NCBI GenBank assembly: GCA_050015815.1
Contig: JBEKAR010000092.1
Location: 1-6,765 of the forward strand
Source: JAJRAL01 sp050015815
Lineage (GTDB): Archaea; Thermoplasmatota; Thermoplasmata; Methanomassiliicoccales; UBA472
Direction: 5' to 3'
DNA length: 6,765 bases
Within the stretch, counting starts at the first letter, position 1, and each line of letters starts with the position of its first letter. Shown here one piece after another: positions 6,032 to 6,765 of the stretch. The position numbers and the translations under genes are program-made. The notes beneath the pieces were generated by a model. It did not search any database. It was not told the DNA's origin and was given only the letters and a program-made list of their open reading frames with translations.

Positions 6032-6765
6032 ATGGCCTATGGCATTGCTCTTGACCTGGGCACGAGCGGGTTTCGAACGCACCTCGTAGACCTCTCCAAG
6101 AACGGAAAGATTATCTCCACTGCCATCACAATGAGGCACCCCCTACCTGGCGCCAACATAATGGACCATCTCCACTTCTGGCTGGAGAACGGCTCGGAGG
6201 TCGGTCACCGCATCATAGCGGAGACGGTGGATAGGCTAATCGAGCTCCACAACACCGACCCCAAAGAGATTAGGAGGATGGCCATCTGCGGCAATCCGGC
6301 GCAGCTCTCGATGTTCGAGAACATCGAGGTGCGCGACCTCGCCTACGCCGGGCAGTCGCTGCTAAGACGCCTCAACGTCAAGGTGCCCGAGCGGAGGGCG
6401 CACACCAGGGTCGCCTCCGACCTCGGCCTGAATTCCGTTCATCCCGAGTGCGAGATCAGGATCCCGCCATCCATCCGTCACGAGATCGGGGCTGATGCGC
6501 TGGCGATGATCATCAAGTCCCATATGCTAGAGCGCAAGGAGACGTGCATGGTCACTGACTACGGCACGAACGCCGAGATGGGGCTTTACGTCGACGGCGA
6601 GCTTTATACTGGCTCGGCCGCCGCCGGGCCCGCAATGGAGGGGCAGAGCATCGAGTACGGGATGCTCGCCGCGCCCCATGCAATATCCGACCTTGCGGTC
6701 ATGAGCGACGGAACGTGGCAGAACTACGTCCTCGACGAGAGGCTGAAGCCACAGAACGGGGCGAT
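6032..6765 (+). CDS. ramA: RamA-type corrinoid protein reductive activase, N-terminal 244 residues (3' end outside window)
   Basis: RamA is a cytoplasmic iron-sulfur ATPase that reduces the inactive Co(II) form of methyl-transfer corrinoid proteins to Co(I), first described for methylamine methyltransferases. The reading frame stays open to the window edge. The protein begins MAYGIALDLGTSGFRTHLVDL, where 'DLGTSG' (8-13) is the first phosphate-binding loop of the ASKHA (actin/Hsp70-like) ATPase fold. The family segments 'TMRHPLPGANIMDHLHF' (33-49), 'CGNPAQLSMF' (86-95), 'IPPSIRHEIGADALAM' (144-159), the second phosphate loop 'VTDYGTNAEM' (174-183) and 'SAAAGPAMEG' (195-204) are all present. 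Like RamA, it starts directly with this domain and lacks the N-terminal ferredoxin domain of bacterial corrinoid activators. The two C-terminal [4Fe-4S] motifs expected in RamA would lie beyond the window; less than half of the protein is seen. A related DUF4445 or methanogenesis-marker-type protein is the main alternative. The start is fixed by an in-frame stop just upstream. Confidence 0.88.
   Translation, partial: MAYGIALDLGTSGFRTHLVDLSKNGKIISTAITMRHPLPGANIMDHLHFWLENGSEVGHRIIAETVDRLIELHNTDPKEIRRMAICGNPAQLSMFENIEVRDLAYAGQSLLRRLNVKVPERRAHTRVASDLGLNSVHPECEIRIPPSIRHEIGADALAMIIKSHMLERKETCMVTDYGTNAEMGLYVDGELYTGSAAAGPAMEGQSIEYGMLAAPHAISDLAVMSDGTWQNYVLDERLKPQNGA

Overview
This window most likely comes from a methylotrophic methanogenic archaeon. 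The DNA is GC-rich. The flanking genes encode methanogen-type methyl-transfer functions: a methylcobamide:coenzyme M methyltransferase of the MtaA/MtbA family and the N-terminal part of RamA, the ATP-dependent reductive activator of methyl-transfer corrinoid proteins. Upstream regions show TATA-like elements of archaeal type, and the histidine kinase carries the 'RHDVLNQ' phosphoacceptor box common in methanogen sensor kinases. A high-GC lineage such as Methanomassiliicoccales (Thermoplasmatota) fits best. This placement is inference from gene content, not a phylogenetic result.

Layout, left to right. (1) Bases 2-127 are the 3' end of a winged-helix regulator on the plus strand. (2) A 128-bp gap holds a small hairpin, a perfect 12-bp palindrome and a promoter-like element. 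(3) Bases 256-1266 (+) encode a complete MtaA/MtbA-family methyltransferase with all three zinc ligands and a strong ribosome binding site, followed by a clear hairpin-plus-T terminator. (4) Bases 1324-4737 (-) encode a soluble hybrid sensor histidine kinase of 1137 residues: pseudo-receiver, three PAS, GAF, two PAS, then kinase core. It converges on the methyltransferase. (5) Bases 4847-5878 (-) encode a second, quite different UroD/MtaA-fold protein that also keeps the His-x-Cys...Cys zinc triad. (6) A 153-bp divergent intergenic region holds two inverted repeats and two candidate promoters. (7) Bases 6032-6765 (+) encode the first 244 residues of RamA, cut by the window end.

How the parts may work together. 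RamA would keep a corrinoid protein in the Co(I) state, and the MtaA/MtbA-type enzyme would pass its methyl group to coenzyme M, feeding methyl-CoM reductase. The second UroD-like protein, divergent from ramA, has the zinc site for thiol activation but an unassigned substrate. No substrate:corrinoid methyltransferase and no corrinoid protein lies in the window, so at least two components of the pathway must be elsewhere. A large cytoplasmic PAS/GAF kinase between two such methyltransferases resembles known arrangements in which a sensor kinase sits beside methyltransferase genes in Methanosarcina, and suggests substrate- or redox-responsive control. That link is inferred from position only. 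No transposon, CRISPR array, tRNA or rRNA was seen.
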